Positions 1 through 12,090 of a DNA stretch of 64,000 bases are shown here, one piece after another. The notes below the pieces were generated by a model, which was not told where the DNA came from, searched no databases, and saw only the letters and a program-made list of their open reading frames with translations. How positions within the stretch are numbered: the stretch's first letter is position 1; each line of letters starts with the position of its first letter. Source of the DNA: DASVCN01 sp040905665 (GTDB taxonomy: Bacteria; Deinococcota; Deinococci; Deinococcales; Trueperaceae). The stretch spans positions 62,001 to 126,000 of the forward strand of contig JBBDRD010000027.1 of assembly GCA_040905665.1 (NCBI GenBank), written 5' to 3'. The translations under genes were made by a program, and so were the position numbers.

Positions 1-1530
1 GTCACCCAGAACCCTCTGCAGCTCGAGGCACTGCTCATAAAAGGCTGCCGCCCTATCGATCTCCCCTCGCTTGCTGGCCAGCAGGCCCAGGCTGTGCAGG
101 GCGTCCGCGCGCAACTGCGGGTTTTCGCACTCTTCTGCGATCGCGAGCGCTTCCTCGTACAACGCCCGGGCCCGGCTGTACTCGCCGAGCTCCTGGGCGA
201 GCGTTCCGGCGCGGTGCAGGGCCTTGGCACGCACATATGGGGCAACAACGCGGCCCTCTGCCCTAGCCAGCTGTGCCTCGGTTCGCTCCAGCCCCTCTCG
301 ATAGGCGCCGCGGATCCACCAGAACATCTGCAACGACGCGGCGATCCTCAACCCGGGCTCGGCGTCATCGTCATCCAGGCAGTACTCCAGTGCAGCGCGA
401 AGATTATCGCGCTCCCCGCCCAGGCGCTCGAGCCACTCAACCTGCCGGTCGCCCCTCAGCCCTGATTCCCCATCCTGGGCGAGGGCGACGAAGTGGCGAA
501 CGTGCCGCCGACGGGCGTCACGAAGATCCTCCGGGTCCTCCCTGAGCCGCTCGAGGGCGTACTCGCGGGTTACCTCTAGCACTCGAAAGCGGCCGGCGCC
601 CCCGCGTTCGATGAGCGACTTGCCGGCTAGCGACAGGAGCGTTTGCAGGTCGCAGTCCGCTATCTCCCGGGCGAGATCGCGGGTGAAGCCGCCGCGAGCC
701 AGTGACAGGCGCCGCAGGGCCCGCTGCTCGGCGGGGGAGAGCAGGCTCCACGAGTGTGAAAACACCGCGCGCAAACTGCCCTGACGCTCGGCGTCGCGTC
801 CTTCGCCTGAGCCCAGGATGTCGTAGGAGCGTTCCACTTCGTCCGCGATCTCGCCGCAGCTGAGGAGCTGGGTCCAGGTCGCGGCCAGCTCCAGGCCAAG
901 CGGAGCGCCCTCGAGAAGCCGGCACAAGCGCAGTACGTGATCGAGCTCGCGCTCCAGGTCGATTCTCAAACCGGCCTGGCGCGCCCGTTGCTGGAATAGC
1001 CGAGGCGCATCGAAGAGTGCGGCTTCCTGGGCCGAGAGGGATGCGTCGGGAAAGGTGAGGCCAGACAGAGCGACGACCCACTCATTGGCTGCGGACAGCC
1101 GGTGGCGGGATGTAACCAGCACCGTGAGGTGAGGGCAGGACTCCAAGAGGCTCGAGATCGGCTCGTTCACGCCGCTCAGCTGCTCAACGTTGTCAAGTAC
1201 CAACAGCACGTGCTTGCTGCCCAGTTCCTCTCGGACGCTGCCTAGCGCCTTGCCGGCGTCTGGAACTTCGAGGGCTAGAGTGTCGGCAATAGCGCCCGGG
1301 ACCTCGTCTGCTTCACGCAGTGCCTCGAGGCCCACGAAGAACACGCCGTCTGGGAAGGCGCCGGCGGTTAGGGCACGACGAGCCGCTTCGAGGGATAAGC
1401 GAGTCTTGCCTATTCCCCCTGGACCAACCAGGGTGAGCAAACGCCGATCAGGCAGCGTGAGGGAGTGTGAAAGTTCGCCCAGCTCCAACTCACGGCCCAC
1501 GAAGGCGCCACCGCGCTTAGGCAGCCCTTC
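1..1530 (-). CDS. AfsR/LuxR-type ATPase regulator (partial)
   Basis: The minus strand encodes an STAND/NB-ARC-like ATPase that runs off the window start. Reading inward there is a FVGRE motif (about 1492-1503), a P-loop GPGGIGKTRL (about 1400-1430), a Walker B-like LLVLDNVEQL (about 1180-1210), the LTVLVTSRHRL sensor, a winged-helix region, and TPR-like helices ending at base 1. This is the architecture of AfsR, LuxR and adenylate-cyclase-type ATPase activators, which sense a signal and activate transcription. No DNA-binding domain is seen; it could lie in the missing C-terminus. The start is unresolved: there is no ATG or GTG between the FVGRE motif and an ATG at 1674, which lies inside the opposite-strand gene. 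The frame is not listed as a closed ORF because its stop lies outside the window. Confidence 0.8.
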
Positions 1531-1578
1531 CCCAACCGCGCCTCCTTCACCGGAATAGCGCCCTCCGGCGGCGACCTC

Positions 1579-4782
<3,204 letters not shown>

Positions 4783-4802
4783 TCTCGCGGGCCATACGGA
4801 CT

Positions 4803-4842
4803 GGCGGGAGGCGGCTTCGGTCGCCTCCCGCCAACCTTTTTT
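4803..4842 (+). terminator. Rho-independent terminator
   Basis: A perfect 11-bp stem (GGCGGGAGGCG at 4803-4813 with CGCCTCCCGCC at 4822-4832) encloses an 8-nt loop with a TTCG core. Four bases later comes a run of six T (4837-4842). It sits 20 bp after the stop of the TSP3 protein gene. Confidence 0.9.
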
Positions 4843-4907
4843 GGCGGTCACACTCCCTTGAACTGGTCGGTACTGTCGTCTTGTCTAGGCAGAAATCGCG
4901 CGGGTCC

Positions 4908-4917
4908 ACCATATGGT
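4908..4917. promoter_or_regulatory. Palindrome before Xre-RES operon
   Basis: ACCATATGGT is a perfect 10-bp palindrome 17 bp before the antitoxin start. Xre-type antitoxins commonly autorepress by binding a short inverted repeat at this position, so this is a candidate operator. The palindrome is seen; the role is inferred. Confidence 0.35.
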
Positions 4918-4934
4918 CGTGCTAGGGTGACCGT

Positions 4935-5369
4935 ATGGGCAGCTATGCGCCACGCCAGGTTGATGACTTCAGCCCTCTCCGTGAGATGGGGTTGCCTCGG
5001 ACGCCGAGCGAGCAGATCGCTGCCGTGCGCACGGGCCTTCCGGTAGCCACGTTCAGGGCTCTTGCCAAGGCTCTCGGTATCAGCGAGGCGGCATTGGCGG
5101 GCTTCACCGGCCTCAGTCAAACTACACTGACTCGGCGGAAGCGCGGCGGTCGACTGTATCCGGATGAGGGCGAGCACCTGTTGCGCCTCGCCCTGTTGCT
5201 GGAGAGGGCTTCCGCGGTCTTCGACAGCGCCGCCGACGCCGCCGACTGGCTGAAGAGCTCGAATCCCAGCCTGGGCAACAGCACGCCGCTGGATTTCGCC
5301 CGGAGCGAAATCGGCGCGCGCGAGGTAGTAGATCTGCTGGGTCGAATAGAGTACGGAGTGTATAGCTGA
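4935..5369 (+). CDS. Xre/MbcA/ParS-type antitoxin
   Basis: A 144-aa protein with an N-terminal HTH region (about residues 38-75, FRALAKALGISEAALAGFTG followed by a Thr/Arg recognition helix) and a C-terminal DUF2384-like toxin-binding segment (about 85-144: a LLRLALLLERASAVF helix, then NPSLGNSTPLDFARSEIG). The NP-LG-TPLD pattern is typical of Xre/MbcA/ParS antitoxins. The gene ends 19 bp before a RES-domain toxin, forming a classic RES-Xre operon. It would neutralise the toxin and repress its own promoter. ATG 4935 gives the usual family length. Confidence 0.88.
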   Translation: MGSYAPRQVDDFSPLREMGLPRTPSEQIAAVRTGLPVATFRALAKALGISEAALAGFTGLSQTTLTRRKRGGRLYPDEGEHLLRLALLLERASAVFDSAADAADWLKSSNPSLGNSTPLDFARSEIGAREVVDLLGRIEYGVYS

Positions 5370-5388
5370 GCGGGGCCCGAGGCGCGGA

Positions 5389-5853
5389 GTGATAGACGCG
5401 TGGAGACTGGTCAGCGCTCGGCATGCCACGCTGGGTGATGCCTTCTCTGGTGATGGGGCTCGCCTCTTCGGCGGTCGCTGGAACAGTCCCGGCGTAGCGG
5501 TGATCTACGTCAGCGGGAGCTTGGCGCTTGCGGCGCTGGAGACGTTGGCGCATGCCGACCGGCGGCGCTTCGAGCGGCGCTACGTCGCCTATCGCCTTAC
5601 GTTTCCAGAGCGCCAAGTCCTTACGCTTGCCGAGGGTGACGTGCCCGACGATTGGCGGGATCGGCCCGTGAGCGTGGGCGCGAGGAGGGTGGGAGACGGA
5701 TGGGTCCGTGAAGCTGCAAGCGCCGCACTCTCCGTCCCTAGCGTGCTAGTTCCCCTGGAGCGCAACCTCGTCCTAAACCCGGCGCACCCGGACTTCAAAG
5801 CGGTCGAGATCGAGCAGCCGCTGGAGTTCGTATTCGATGCACGGCTTGCTTGA
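5389..5853 (+). CDS. RES-domain toxin
   Basis: A 154-aa RES-family toxin. Visible RES features are an N-terminal WRLVSARHA, the GARLFGGRWNSPG core that supplies family-conserved Arg, Gly and Trp, the helix LALAALETLAH with its conserved Glu, and a C-terminal NLVLNPAHPDF segment. RES toxins characterised in other bacteria degrade NAD+ using a fold related to ADP-ribosyltransferases, causing growth arrest. The GTG start at 5389 lies 19 bp after the antitoxin stop. No signal peptide is present, so it acts in the cytoplasm. All core family motifs are intact, so it is probably active. Confidence 0.88.
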   Translation: MIDAWRLVSARHATLGDAFSGDGARLFGGRWNSPGVAVIYVSGSLALAALETLAHADRRRFERRYVAYRLTFPERQVLTLAEGDVPDDWRDRPVSVGARRVGDGWVREAASAALSVPSVLVPLERNLVLNPAHPDFKAVEIEQPLEFVFDARLA

Positions 5854-5920
5854 CACCGATGCTCCAACATGCCGCGACCGGCGTTGCCGTTCATTCGGTC
5901 GCAGAAAGTAGCTACTCGCG

Positions 5921-7546
5921 CTAATCGTCCGCGGCAACCACCCGACCCGAGTCCGACTCTTCCCGGTGCCCTTCCTGCCCTAGTTCCTCCGCCTCCTCTT
6001 CGGCTCCCCGCAGATCCTGCTGAGGCAGCCAGAAGGTTATCACCAGCGCAACGGCGGTCACCGCGAGACTCACGAGAAAGACCTGGCTCAGTCCCGATCC
6101 GAGTGCAGCGCGGAGGCTGGCGATGAAAGCGTCGAACGCCCCGGGACCGGCCAAACCCGTTACCACCGCACGAGCCTGTTCCAGGGCGTCGGGATTGGTG
6201 AGCAGGTTCGGGTCGGCTAGTTGGGCCGTCACGCTTGGCGGCAGGTCCCCCAACTCGGGCGGAAGAGTGCCGGAGAGTCCCCGCTGAACGTTGGCGGTGA
6301 CGAGGGTGCCAAAGAGTGTGACTCCGATCGTGCCGCCGATCTGGCGAAAGAACTGATTGGCGCTCGTCACCGTCCCCAGGAGGGCTGCAGGCAGGGAGTT
6401 CTGCACGGCGAGCACGAAGAGCGAGTTGGTTGGTCCGATGCCAAGACCAAGGATCACCATGTAGATGACCGTGAGCCAGATGGGCGTGCCCGTGCCCATC
6501 GTGCTCGCGAGGTAGAAGCCGAGCAGCATCACCACCAGGCCGCCGAGCACGAACGGTTTGTAGCGGCCGGTGCGAGTTACGAGGATGCCCGAGACCGCGC
6601 TGCTGATGATCATGCCGAACATCAACGGGGTGAGGACGAATCCGCTGGCGGCCGCGCTTCCGCCCTGCACGCCCTGTATGAAGAGGGGCAGATAGATGAC
6701 GGCGCCGAACAACCCCACTCCAGTGAGGAAGCCGGCTGCATTGGCGACGTTGAAGGTACGGTCGCGGAACAGTTCCGGGGCGAGGATCGGCGCCCGCGCG
6801 CGCGTTTGCCACCAAGCGAACATCATGAGCAAAACTAGTGCGGCGGCCAATAGCGTCATAACTAGCGGCGAGGTCCAGGCATAGTCCACGCCGCCCCAGG
6901 TGAGGGCCAGGAGCAGCGGTATCAGTCCCCCCGCAAGTAGGAAACTGCCGGTGAAGTCTAGGCGAGCGTCCGGTTGGCGCTGTCCCTTGGGTAGGTACCT
7001 CCGGATGACAATGAAGGCGAGTACCGCAACGGGTACGTTCACGAAGAAGACCCAGCGCCAGCCCAGGGAGTCGGTGATGAGTCCGCCCACGATGGGACCG
7101 ACTACCGAGCTGAGGCCGAACACCGCCCCGCTGAATCCCTGGTACTGGCCGCGTTCGCGTGGGGTGAAGATGTCGGCGATGGCGGCCCACGACATTCCCA
7201 TCAACGCACCACCGCCAATACCCTGCAAGACGCGCGAGACGATCAGTTGCGGCATATCCTGCGCGAACCCGCTAAGGACGCTGCTCAACGAAAAAACCAC
7301 GATGCCGAAGAGGAGGATCGCCTTGCGACCGTAGATATCGCTGAGGCGTCCGAAGATGGGCAACGTGGCGGTAGAAGCCAACGAGAAACTCGTGAATGCC
7401 CAGGCGTAGAGGTGAAAACCCTCGAGCTCGGCGATGATGCGGGGCAGAGCCGTGCCAACCACTGTCAGGTTCAACGAAGCGAGAAATAGGACCGTGAGCA
7501 CGCCGGCGAACGCCAGATGCTGCTCGGCCCGGCTCAGCTCAGGCAC
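5921..7546 (-). CDS. DHA2-family MFS drug exporter
   Basis: A 541-aa inner-membrane transporter with about 14 hydrophobic segments, the size and topology of the EmrB/QacA (DHA2) group of proton-coupled drug exporters. Motif A appears as GRLSDIYGRKAI (about 65-76), and the motif C-like GLSSVVGPIVGGLI lies at about 140-153. The C-terminus is a hydrophilic Glu-rich tail (EEEAEELGQEG). Translation probably starts at GTG 7546 with a weak AAGGTGA ribosome site. No membrane-fusion protein or TetR regulator is adjacent, so the substrate cannot be guessed; export of a toxic hydrophobic compound is the default. It is convergent with the RES toxin. Confidence 0.88.
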   Translation of the reverse strand: MPELSRAEQHLAFAGVLTVLFLASLNLTVVGTALPRIIAELEGFHLYAWAFTSFSLASTATLPIFGRLSDIYGRKAILLFGIVVFSLSSVLSGFAQDMPQLIVSRVLQGIGGGALMGMSWAAIADIFTPRERGQYQGFSGAVFGLSSVVGPIVGGLITDSLGWRWVFFVNVPVAVLAFIVIRRYLPKGQRQPDARLDFTGSFLLAGGLIPLLLALTWGGVDYAWTSPLVMTLLAAALVLLMMFAWWQTRARAPILAPELFRDRTFNVANAAGFLTGVGLFGAVIYLPLFIQGVQGGSAAASGFVLTPLMFGMIISSAVSGILVTRTGRYKPFVLGGLVVMLLGFYLASTMGTGTPIWLTVIYMVILGLGIGPTNSLFVLAVQNSLPAALLGTVTSANQFFRQIGGTIGVTLFGTLVTANVQRGLSGTLPPELGDLPPSVTAQLADPNLLTNPDALEQARAVVTGLAGPGAFDAFIASLRAALGSGLSQVFLVSLAVTAVALVITFWLPQQDLRGAEEEAEELGQEGHREESDSGRVVAADD

Positions 7547-7791
7547 TCGTCACCTTCAGTACGTGGGGTATATACGTCGTCCTGATCATTGGCGGCTCTG
7601 CCTAAGGGAATGGCTCACTACTCGAAACAATCTAACAGAGGAATGCCGGGAACCACCGTTCTGACGGAGAGGGCATTGTGACAGAGAGGGGACGCCAAAA
7701 GACGAGCCCAACGTCTGCTGTCAACGGGTGACCGGGAAGGAGCCCCGCCAAGCATCGGCGAAGCTCCATAACGGCAGCTCGGGCAGAACGT

Positions 7792-8865
7792 CTAGTTGCC
7801 GGCGCCGCCGCCTTGGGCACCCTGGAGGTAACTGCTCACCTCTCGCGGATGGTCGGTTAGTATCACGACGTTCTCCAAGGGTCCGGCGATGTCCCAGAAC
7901 CACTGTGCGTCGGGCGAGGCCCAAAAGCGCATCAGGTGACTGTTCTCGGTTCCCAGTCGGCTGGCTTCCTCGAGCTGCTCGACCAGATAATCCGAAACTG
8001 TGATACTGCCATCCTCGAGCAGCTGGTTGGCCAACGCCCAGCCGTCGCTATCGAGCTCACTCGCGAGGTTCTCGGCCGTGAGATCCGGGTACTCCTCTGA
8101 GTACTCGCTAACGATCTCATCCTCGGGCACCTGGAACTCGAACATCCTCTCGATGTCGATGTAGGACTGGAAATTGCTGCTGATGATCGGCATTCTCCAG
8201 CTGCGCTCCGTGTACGCCTCTGAGTCCCACACGGCCGGGTCGAAAATATCGCCAAAGCGGCCGTCGGCAGTGGAGTGAATGGTGCCATATCCGGCCAGGA
8301 AGTCGCCGCCCGGCTCCTCATTGGTGTAGACCGTGACCGGACCGGGGGTTACCTCCTGTGTCTCCACGTCATACGTCGTGAAGAGCCCGGGGTAGTTGCG
8401 AAGCGTGTTCTCCAGGACGGGCCAGGTCGTTTCAGTGGCCGTCTTCATGTCGGCATGGAGGAGCAGCGTTTCCCCTGGGTAGATTTCGCCGGTCTCCTGG
8501 TAAATCTCCCACAGCGGGTCCAGATACAACTCGGAGAGGGTGCCCTTCGTGCGGTTATAGCCGTCTACGTTGCCTTCGATCTCCTCCCAGTCGTGCGCTA
8601 TATACAGTTCGCGCATCGCCCGGGGTTCACCGTCGGCGTCGACGAACGGGATCTCCACGTAGAAAATATCCGCCTCGATGCTGGCCATTCCACTGTCCAG
8701 GGCGTCGAGCAAGGGACGCGGCTGGTAGTAATCGTTGTGCGAGTGTGTGGCCGGATTGAAGGGGAAACTTCCCTCATCCTGTTGAGCTAATGCCGCAAAC
8801 GGTAACACGATTGCCGTGGCAAATACGGCAAATACCAGGCGTAGGAGACGAACTTCCCTCGTCAT
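7792..8865 (-). CDS. Secreted PLC-like phosphodiesterase
   Basis: A 357-aa protein with an N-terminal signal peptide (hydrophobic stretch at about 8-27 ending ALAQQDEG). The mature part begins with HSHNDYYQPRPLLDALDSG and EADIFYV, the signature of the PLC-like TIM-barrel phosphodiesterase superfamily (AIM6/GDPD-like): HSHND supplies the first catalytic His and the metal-binding Asn/Asp, and EAD follows on the second strand. IAHDWEE resembles the second catalytic His loop. It probably hydrolyses a phosphodiester outside the cytoplasm, but the substrate is unknown. It is a single gene with ATG 8865 after a GGGGG-rich ribosome site. The 245 bp upstream of the next gene (7547-7791) shows nothing I recognise. 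Confidence 0.75.
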   Translation of the reverse strand: MTREVRLLRLVFAVFATAIVLPFAALAQQDEGSFPFNPATHSHNDYYQPRPLLDALDSGMASIEADIFYVEIPFVDADGEPRAMRELYIAHDWEEIEGNVDGYNRTKGTLSELYLDPLWEIYQETGEIYPGETLLLHADMKTATETTWPVLENTLRNYPGLFTTYDVETQEVTPGPVTVYTNEEPGGDFLAGYGTIHSTADGRFGDIFDPAVWDSEAYTERSWRMPIISSNFQSYIDIERMFEFQVPEDEIVSEYSEEYPDLTAENLASELDSDGWALANQLLEDGSITVSDYLVEQLEEASRLGTENSHLMRFWASPDAQWFWDIAGPLENVVILTDHPREVSSYLQGAQGGGAGN

Positions 8866-8986
8866 ATGAACCCCCTAGTAGAAAGAAACACGTTCGAGCC
8901 GCTGGCCGAAGAGTAGTACGTGCGTCGGACGTCGTCAATCCCTCCGGCTTCCTGAACTATTGGAGTTCGTGCCTAGACTGCGCACC

Positions 8987-9015
8987 TTGACAAGCTTCAA
9001 GCCGTTGCATAAAGT
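8987..9015 (+). promoter_or_regulatory. Sigma70-type promoter of GntR/peptide operon
   Basis: A consensus -35 TTGACA (8987-8992) is followed after exactly 17 nt by TAAAGT (9010-9015, 4 of 6 matches to TATAAT). It sits 47 bp before the GntR-regulator start. The predicted transcription start at about 9022 falls inside the inverted repeat at 9020-9041. Confidence 0.7.
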
Positions 9016-9019
9016 ACCA

Positions 9020-9041
9020 GTGTCTCGGTCAACCGATACAC
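9020..9041. promoter_or_regulatory. GntR operator candidate
   Basis: GTGTcTCGGT-CA-ACCGAtACAC is a 22-bp inverted repeat with 9 of 10 paired positions. It overlaps the predicted transcription start of the GntR-led operon. GntR proteins bind such inverted repeats and often autoregulate, so effector-relieved autorepression is the simple reading. Confidence 0.6.
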
Positions 9042-9062
9042 CGAGCTTGGAACGGCGGCCCC

Positions 9063-10055
9063 GTGAACGTCCCACTGATTGTCGATCCGGAGGGGAATAC
9101 TCCCCTCTATCAACAGCTCAAATACCAGCTCATCTATCTGATTGGAAGTCGACAGCTCCCCGTTGGGCAGCAGTTGCCGGCAATTCGCGAGCTCTCGGAT
9201 TCGCTTCAGATCAATATAGGGACCGTCGCTCAGGCCTATCGCGAACTTCAGAGCGAGGGACTCATCGAGTCGCTGAAGGGCCGGGGCACATTCGTTCGCG
9301 CCGTTCTCCCTCCCCACTTTACGGACGAGACCAGGGCGAAGCAGGCGATACTCACGAACCTCCTCACCGAGACACTGACCAGGGCCTCGTCGCTCGGATT
9401 TACCGCGAACGAGATCCAACAGCGCATTGCGTTTCTGCTGAGCCGGGGGTTGACTGAGTGCCACCTGGCTTTCGTAGGTCCTACCGAAGAGATCGCGCAG
9501 AAGCACGCCCTACTGGTTCGGGAGCATTTTGCAACCGATGGCGTTCAGGTACACTCCCTCACTGAAGCGGCGCTGTCCCGCGGAGAGTTGCCCGCCGAAT
9601 TCGACGCCGTCTACTACGTGATGACGTTCGTTCCGTTGGCGCGTGCCGTCGAAAACGCCCTCGCCACGCTCACACCGGAACGGCGCGTGATCCCCGTCTC
9701 GACCAGGATCAGTGACTACACGTTGGGTGCGCTTGCCATTCTGCCCGAGGATACGCGCGCCTGCCTGGTAGCCGAAGAACGCAACTTGCACAGCGCCCTG
9801 AACCTCGTTACCACCAATAGCCGGCTTCCCAGGAGCCTGCCTACGGCAACGCCCGACGAAAGCGACCGGACCGCGCTTTTGTGCGAGTCGGTCGATGTCG
9901 TCATTCACTCCTTTAGCTCCCGGAAACTGCTCGATCTCCTGAACGTTCCACCTGCCAAGCGTCTGGAACTGCGGTTCGAGATCGATCCGGGGTCTCTCTC
10001 CGACATCAGGCAACTCCTGCCTCTCAACAGCCGGATGCCGGCTGGCCGGGCGTAG
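9063..10055 (+). CDS. GntR-family transcriptional regulator
   Basis: A 330-aa regulator with an N-terminal GntR winged helix (residues about 8-78: TPLYQQLKYQL, LPAIRELSDSL, GTVAQAYRELQSEGLIESLKG, RGTFV). The C-terminal 240 residues contain a family-atypical domain with the alternating strands and helices of a ligand-binding or receiver-like fold; it is not a clear UTRA, FCD or aminotransferase domain. The GTG start at 9063 makes the protein begin with the expected IVDPEGNTPLYQQ. It heads an operon with dipeptide transport and peptide/amide hydrolase genes (8 bp before the first permease), so it probably controls them in response to a peptide or its product. Confidence 0.85.
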   Translation: MNVPLIVDPEGNTPLYQQLKYQLIYLIGSRQLPVGQQLPAIRELSDSLQINIGTVAQAYRELQSEGLIESLKGRGTFVRAVLPPHFTDETRAKQAILTNLLTETLTRASSLGFTANEIQQRIAFLLSRGLTECHLAFVGPTEEIAQKHALLVREHFATDGVQVHSLTEAALSRGELPAEFDAVYYVMTFVPLARAVENALATLTPERRVIPVSTRISDYTLGALAILPEDTRACLVAEERNLHSALNLVTTNSRLPRSLPTATPDESDRTALLCESVDVVIHSFSSRKLLDLLNVPPAKRLELRFEIDPGSLSDIRQLLPLNSRMPAGRA

Positions 10056-10063
10056 GGGGCACG

Positions 10064-10981
10064 GTGAGCGGTTACCTCCTGCGCAGGATTCTTGGAGCGA
10101 TCTTCGTAATCTGGGGCGTCTCCACGGCCATCTTCCTCATCCTGCAGGTGGCGGGAGACCCGGTCGAGATGCTTCTCTCTCCCGAGGCGAGCGACGCCGA
10201 CGCGACGCAACTCAGGGCACAACTCGGGCTCGACGATCCGATCCCAATCCAGTACCTCCGCTTCTTGACCGGGATCGTCACGCTGGACTTCGGTGAGTCG
10301 TACCGCTATGGAGAACCGGCGCTCGAAGTTGTCTTGGAACGATTCCCTGTCTCGCTCCTGCTTACCTCGGCCGCCCTGGGACTCGCGCTGCTGCTGGCCA
10401 TCCCGCTCAGCATCGTGGCCGCGGCGAACCAGGGCAAACTGCTCGACAGGGCGATCTCATCGTTTTCCTTCCTGGGGCAGGCCGTGCCCGTGTTCTGGCT
10501 CGGCGTGATGATGATCATCGTCTTCGGCGTCAAGCTCGGCCTCTTGCCCACATTTGGGGCGGGCGGTCTGGATCACCTTGTGCTACCGGCGGTAACGCTT
10601 TCCGTCTACCCGATGGCCCAGTTCATTCGCTTGACCCGATCCGAGCTCCTCGACGTCCTGCGGCAGGACTACATTCGTACCGCCACGGCCAAGGGGCTGT
10701 TTCGTCGCCGCGTGCTTCTGGGCCACGCCTTCTCGAATGCGTCCATACCCCTGATCACCATGGTCGGCCTCAATTTCGGCATCCTCCTGAGCGGCGCCGT
10801 GATAACGGAAACGATTTTCGCTTGGCCTGGAGTAGGGCGCCTGACCTTGCAGGCGATCTCGACACGAGACCTGCCGGTAATCCAGGCCGGAGTCGCCACG
10901 ATCGCTACCGCTTTCGTACTGATAAACCTGTTCGTTGACATCGCGGTCACCTGGCTCGATCCGAGGATTCGCGTAACATGA
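10064..10981 (+). CDS. Peptide ABC transporter permease, DppB type
   Basis: A 305-aa membrane protein of the DppB/OppB family: N-terminal LLRRILGAIFVIWGVSTAIF first transmembrane helix, a periplasmic loop containing LGLDDPIPIQYLRFLTGI, then a five-helix BPD_transp_1 domain with the EAA-type loop ending in DYIRTATAKGL (about 200-210) that contacts the ATPase. It ends WLDPRIRVT as is usual for DppB. GTG 10064 follows the regulator stop by 8 bp, and its end overlaps the next permease gene by 4 bp. With the next gene it forms the channel of a peptide or peptide-like importer. Confidence 0.92.
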   Translation: MSGYLLRRILGAIFVIWGVSTAIFLILQVAGDPVEMLLSPEASDADATQLRAQLGLDDPIPIQYLRFLTGIVTLDFGESYRYGEPALEVVLERFPVSLLLTSAALGLALLLAIPLSIVAAANQGKLLDRAISSFSFLGQAVPVFWLGVMMIIVFGVKLGLLPTFGAGGLDHLVLPAVTLSVYPMAQFIRLTRSELLDVLRQDYIRTATAKGLFRRRVLLGHAFSNASIPLITMVGLNFGILLSGAVITETIFAWPGVGRLTLQAISTRDLPVIQAGVATIATAFVLINLFVDIAVTWLDPRIRVT

Positions 10982-11889
10982 GCGGTTCCAGCGCAGTAAG
11001 CGCGGCAAGTTCTTCGCCGGCTTCGGATGGCGCGCGCGTGGAGGCCCGAGGGGGCCGTCGGAGTCGTATTCCAGTTAGCGGCGCAGTCGGAGCGGTGATC
11101 ATTCTGATCGCGGTCCTCACGGCGCTTTTCGCTCCCTGGCTGGCGCCTCACGATCCTCGGCTAGTCGACATCACCCTCCGGCTGAAGCCCCCTTTCTGGC
11201 TCGACGGCGGCACGGGCGCACACCCGCTGGGTACCGATCAGTTGGGACGCGACCTTCTGAGCCGCATCATCGTTGGCACCAGGAGCTCCCTTATTGTTGC
11301 GGGCTCGGCCGTTCTGATCACCTCGATCGTCGGCGGACTGACGGGAATGGTCGCGGCCTACTTCGGTGGCTGGGTAGACCAGGTGATCTCGCGTCTGGTC
11401 GACATTCAGTTGGCCTTCCCGTCGCTGCTCCTGGCAATCACCATCATGGCGGTCACCACCCCCAGCCTTACCGCGGTGGTGGTAGTGCTTGCCATTGCAG
11501 GATGGGTCGTGCCCTGCCGGATCGTAAGGAGCCGAACGCTTGCGGTAGCCGGGCAAGAGTTCGTGACCGGGGCGGTCGCCACCGGTGCGTCGCACCGGCA
11601 CATACTCCTACGGCACCTCTTTCCCAATGTGCTTCCGACACTGATTACGATCGGGACTTTGCAGGCGGCCCACTTCGTCCTGGCGGAGGCAGCCCTCAGT
11701 TTTCTCGGCCTCGGGCTGCCGCCCGCGATTCCCAGTTGGGGCGGCATCATGAACCAGGGGCGCGACTACATCGAGCTCGCCTGGTGGATCGAAACATTCC
11801 CGGGGATCGCCATCGTGATCCTGGTTTCGGGGCTCGGCCTGGTCGGGGACTGGGTACGAGACGCGCTCGACCCCAGAATGCGGGATTAG
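10978..11889 (+). CDS. Peptide ABC transporter permease, DppC type
   Basis: A 303-aa DppC/OppC-family permease. Family markers are LFAPWLAPHDPRLVDI, HPLGTDQLGRDLLSRIIVGTRSSL (about 80-103), and the EAA loop with VTGAVATGASHRHILLRHLFPNVLPTL, which is the ATPase docking site. It ends with DWVRDALDPRMRD, the standard DppC tail. The ATG overlaps the stop of the DppB-type gene (ATGA), indicating translational coupling. No oligopeptide ATPase genes (DppD/DppF) follow, so the ATP-binding subunits must be encoded elsewhere. Confidence 0.92.
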   Translation: MSGSSAVSAASSSPASDGARVEARGGRRSRIPVSGAVGAVIILIAVLTALFAPWLAPHDPRLVDITLRLKPPFWLDGGTGAHPLGTDQLGRDLLSRIIVGTRSSLIVAGSAVLITSIVGGLTGMVAAYFGGWVDQVISRLVDIQLAFPSLLLAITIMAVTTPSLTAVVVVLAIAGWVVPCRIVRSRTLAVAGQEFVTGAVATGASHRHILLRHLFPNVLPTLITIGTLQAAHFVLAEAALSFLGLGLPPAIPSWGGIMNQGRDYIELAWWIETFPGIAIVILVSGLGLVGDWVRDALDPRMRD

Positions 11890-12090
11890 CTCTCATGCTC
11901 GCGCACTTTCGTCCGAACTCCGGTCTCAACCCCCTCAACATGTTTCCCTCTCTGTTTCCCAGATGCACACCTAGTTCGCCGCCGGCGGTTATCCGTTGGC
12001 GGAAGAGGGAGGCACAGATCGAGAAGTAGCAGCCCCGATCACTCGTAGCAACCCGATACCAAACCACTTTCAGCTCAGGAAGGCCACCTA

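Noticed and set aside
5389..5853. RES toxin as the enzymatic partner (A-component) of the PA-like protein, since binary toxins use ADP-ribosyltransferases and RES folds are related
   Set aside because: It has no signal peptide or secretion tag and is tightly coupled to an Xre antitoxin, which is the standard RES-Xre TA layout.
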